DNA of 64,000 bases. Source: CAJQQK01 sp963696075. Its GTDB lineage: Bacteria > Pseudomonadota > Alphaproteobacteria > Rhizobiales > Hyphomicrobiaceae. The position numbers and the translations under genes are program-made. This document shows positions 62,951 to 64,000 of this stretch, piece after piece. The stretch is from positions 496,001 through 560,000 of the forward strand of contig CAVOJD010000008.1 in NCBI GenBank assembly GCA_963696075.1, read 5' to 3'. The notes below the pieces were generated by a model, which was not told the origin of the DNA, did no database searches, and was given only the letters and a program-made list of their open reading frames with translations. Position 1 is the first letter of the stretch. Each line of letters begins with the position of its first letter.

Positions 62951-63765
62951 AGGTCACGCTCATCTATGCCTATTGGCCGAACCAGCCCGGCGGCGTGACG
63001 TGGTGCGACCTGCCCTGGGCATTGCGCGACAAAGGCCTGCCGAAGAAGCTCAACGCCGCTGGCCATGAGGTGCTCGAGACCATCCTGATGGCCGAAGAGC
63101 CATTCGCGGAAGATTTGCCCGCCGGCCTGAAGCTGGCCGGCGACGTGGGCGACGCTGTTCGTGAGGCGGCGGATCAAGGCGAGCTTGCTGTCATTCTTGC
63201 CGGAAGCTGCGCGCTGGCGGCCATTGGCGCCATTGCGGGATTGGGCCCGGAAGCGCATATCGCCTGGTTCGATGCCCATCCCGATCTCAATACGCCTGAG
63301 ACGACGACGAGTGGACTGTTCGAAGGCATGGCGCTGGCTGCCGCTTCGGGCCATGCCTGGCGGCGCATCATCGAGGCCGAAGGACGCCTCACCGAGCCGG
63401 CGCGCCTCGACCGGGCCGTGCTGTTCGGCGCCCGTGATGTCGACGACGCGGAAGTCGACCTGATCGCCCTGACCGGCGTGTCACACGCCGAGACGGTTGC
63501 CGATCTCAAGTCCGCCCTGGCCGACGCCACCAGCGTCTATGCGCATCTCGACATGGACGTGCACGATGGGCTGAACGTTCGCACGAACAGCGACGCAATC
63601 CCTGGTGGCCCAACGATCGAGGAGGTGCGCGGCGCGCTGTGTGGAATTGAGAACCTGAAGGTGTTGGCCATTACCGGACTGGACCCGGCAGCCCCGGACG
63701 CTGCCCGCGCGGCGGAAGTTGCAATCGATCACGTGCTCGCCATCGCTGAGGCGCGCAGTCGGTAA
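62947..63765 (+). CDS. Arginase-fold (ureohydrolase superfamily) protein with altered metal site
   Basis: A 272-residue protein of the arginase/agmatinase/histone-deacetylase fold. DAHPD (residues 109-113) and the DMDVHD motif (about residue 198) give most of the Mn ligands. The first motif, normally GGDHS with a metal-binding His, reads AGSCALAAIG, so one ligand is missing. It starts by ATGA overlap with hisA and is clearly co-expressed. The substrate is unknown; formiminoglutamase or an amide-cleaving role would fit a histidine context only loosely. Confidence 0.85.
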   Translation: MKVTLIYAYWPNQPGGVTWCDLPWALRDKGLPKKLNAAGHEVLETILMAEEPFAEDLPAGLKLAGDVGDAVREAADQGELAVILAGSCALAAIGAIAGLGPEAHIAWFDAHPDLNTPETTTSGLFEGMALAAASGHAWRRIIEAEGRLTEPARLDRAVLFGARDVDDAEVDLIALTGVSHAETVADLKSALADATSVYAHLDMDVHDGLNVRTNSDAIPGGPTIEEVRGALCGIENLKVLAITGLDPAAPDAARAAEVAIDHVLAIAEARSR

Positions 63766-63800
63766 AGATCTCAGGTCTGCCTGGCCGCTGCTTGCAGAGA

Positions 63801-64000
63801 CTAGCCGAGCTTCATCCAGCTCGCGAGGACCAGCGGATCCCCAAGGACACCGGATAGGCTCAACACCCAGAACGCGATGGCCAGCATGAACATCACGCCA
63901 AACGCGAACAGCGCGCCTTGAATGAAGTTGGCGACGCCTTCCGCCAGCGCAGAGGTGCGCCGCTCCTGGCGTCGCACGGGACGCGGATCATCTTTGGTGG
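63801..64000 (-). CDS. Hypothetical membrane protein, 3' end only
   Basis: A partial minus-strand frame (stop TAG at 63801-63803) running off the window. It reads DDPRPVRRQERRTSALAEGV, a Phe/Ala/Val-rich transmembrane helix (about FIQGALFAFGVMFMLAIAF) and an ending in LASWMKLG. It is a small one- or two-helix membrane protein; the rest lies beyond 64000. Confidence 0.6.
   Translation of the reverse strand, partial: TKDDPRPVRRQERRTSALAEGVANFIQGALFAFGVMFMLAIAFWVLSLSGVLGDPLVLASWMKLG

Overview
This 64 kb window is GC-rich, densely coded bacterial DNA and looks like an alphaproteobacterial chromosome. The pointers are a PhaR/PhaA/PhaB polyhydroxybutyrate locus with phaR divergent from phaAB, IspG downstream of an MltB-type lytic transglycosylase, an MtgA/RpmF neighbourhood, Tat-exported accessory enzymes, and a circularly permuted ATP-grasp/alpha-E/transglutaminase cluster. 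A Rhodospirillales-like lineage is my inference; there is no rRNA to settle it. There is no integrase, transposase, CRISPR array or prophage. One tRNA gene (Arg, anticodon CCG) is present.

Layout. 0-6 kb: housekeeping genes (mltB, ispG, a duplicated-repeat membrane protein, ispA, mtgA, rpmF). 6.2-8 kb: a c-di-GMP phosphodiesterase-like GGDEF/EAL protein. 8.1-11.1 kb: phaR and phaAB with clear hairpins. 11.2-15.3 kb: a NYN-domain protein, a CaiB-type CoA transferase and a secreted thermonuclease. 15.5-21.9 kb: a glycan-type region in which a methyltransferase, a GT87 enzyme, a GT2 enzyme and two or three GtrA genes are shattered by frameshifts and deletions, flanked by an intact UGM-like flavoprotein and an STT3-like membrane protein. 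21.9-24.6 kb: small exported proteins and a Tat-exported beta-lactamase-fold hydrolase.

24.8-40.1 kb: an acyl-CoA catabolism block (3-hydroxyacyl-CoA dehydrogenase, cyclase-family hydrolase, NDP-forming acyl-CoA synthetase, nitronate monooxygenase, DUF35 protein plus thiolase-like partner, two acyl-CoA dehydrogenases). Bacterioferritin, YchJ, a desaturase and a DHA2 transporter lie among these genes. 40-49.4 kb: exported hydrolase, aldo/keto reductase, polA (single-base frameshift), tRNA-Arg, a DppB/DppC permease pair and a sulfotransferase.

49.6-59.3 kb is the most interesting region: a five-gene minus-strand cluster with two circularly permuted ATP-grasp modules, two alpha-E modules and two transglutaminase-family proteins. 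It is a known type of cluster of unsolved function, expected to form and trim amide bonds on an unknown substrate. By eye, one ATP-grasp copy has lost its catalytic motifs. 59.5-64 kb: an M19 peptidase, gluQ, an unknown small protein, hisA coupled to an unusual arginase-fold protein, and the 3' end of a membrane protein.

The main non-gene signal is a dispersed repeat made of three to four hairpins, ending in GTGAGCGAAA, at three intergenic sites (26.5, 38.7 and 43.2 kb). Its stems vary between copies in a compensatory way, and in one place its end supplies a gene's start codon. Several genes (polA, the DUF35 gene, the DUF2126 gene) are broken by exactly 1 or 4 extra bases. Whether these are assembly errors or real mutations cannot be decided from the sequence alone.
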